From Agelaius tricolor (lineage: Eukaryota; Chordata; Aves; Passeriformes; Icteridae): DNA of 64,000 nt. How positions within the stretch are numbered: position 1 is the first letter of the stretch; each line of letters begins with the position of its first letter. Under the pieces are notes generated by a model. The model worked only from the letters and a program-made list of their open reading frames with translations. It was not told the origin of the DNA and searched no databases. The stretch lies in the NCBI GenBank assembly GCA_023055355.1, contig JALJCS010000029.1, forward strand, positions 2,666,001-2,730,000. The letters run 5' to 3'. Both the position numbers and the translations under genes were made by a program. Below, one piece after another: positions 63,884-64,000 of the stretch.

Positions 63884-63929
63884 ATGAGCTCTGCAGCCGC
63901 AGGGGCGGAGGCTCCGGGAGGCCGCGCAG
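63884..63929 (+). CDS. Possible first coding exon of a gene running off the window
   Basis: In a small CpG-rich patch an ATG at 63,884 opens 15 codons rich in Ala/Gly (MSSAAAGAEAPGGRA) and ends at a good donor GTGAGCGG at 63,930. I do not recognise the protein, and the reading could be chance in GC-rich 5' UTR. It is equally possible that this is a non-coding first exon. Confidence 0.25.
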
Positions 63930-64000
63930 GTGAGCGGCGCTCGGAGGGGACACAGGGTGCCGGCTCGGTGCGTGACTGTCACACACAGGTGACAGACAGG

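Overview
This is eukaryotic nuclear DNA from a bird, most likely a songbird. The evidence is compact multi-exon genes of vertebrate type, CR1 LINE tails, several short LTR elements, CpG-island promoters and a very heavy load of G- and C-rich minisatellites, as seen on avian microchromosomes. I reconstructed exons by hand from splice sites, reading frame and remembered family protein sequences, without alignments. Six protein-coding genes can be followed from start codon to stop codon.

Layout. Positions 1-2,000 hold no recognisable gene. A CpG island at about 2.1-2.8 kb starts FAM118B (+, coding 6,620-12,804). SRPRA (-, coding 19,555-14,212) meets FAM118B tail to tail and shares a 155-bp head-to-head promoter with FOXRED1 (+, to 23,526). 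A C-rich minisatellite split by an LTR separates FOXRED1 from EI24 (+, 26,288-32,847). STT3A (+, 35,100-42,607) and CHEK1 (+, 43,159-50,309) follow in tight tandem. From 50.5 kb to the end there is no convincing gene, apart from one weak first-exon candidate at 63,884. That stretch holds long tandem repeats and two clusters of homeodomain/POU-type sites that look like regulatory elements.

Functions. SRPRA (signal recognition particle receptor), STT3A (catalytic subunit of the co-translational oligosaccharyltransferase) and EI24 (ER membrane protein) all act at the endoplasmic reticulum. FOXRED1 is a mitochondrial complex I assembly flavoprotein. CHEK1 is the DNA-damage checkpoint kinase. FAM118B is a SIR2-like protein. 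They are separate housekeeping genes sharing promoters or close spacing; nothing suggests one pathway.

Most unusual items: a mitochondrial DNA insert (ND3 - tRNA-Arg - ND4L) in an STT3A intron; a CHEK1 intronic minisatellite apparently built from the 3' end of the neighbouring exon with its splice donor; an LTR starting a few bases after an STT3A splice donor; a frame conflict in FOXRED1 exon 1; and a homeodomain/octamer cluster near 62.8-63.0 kb.
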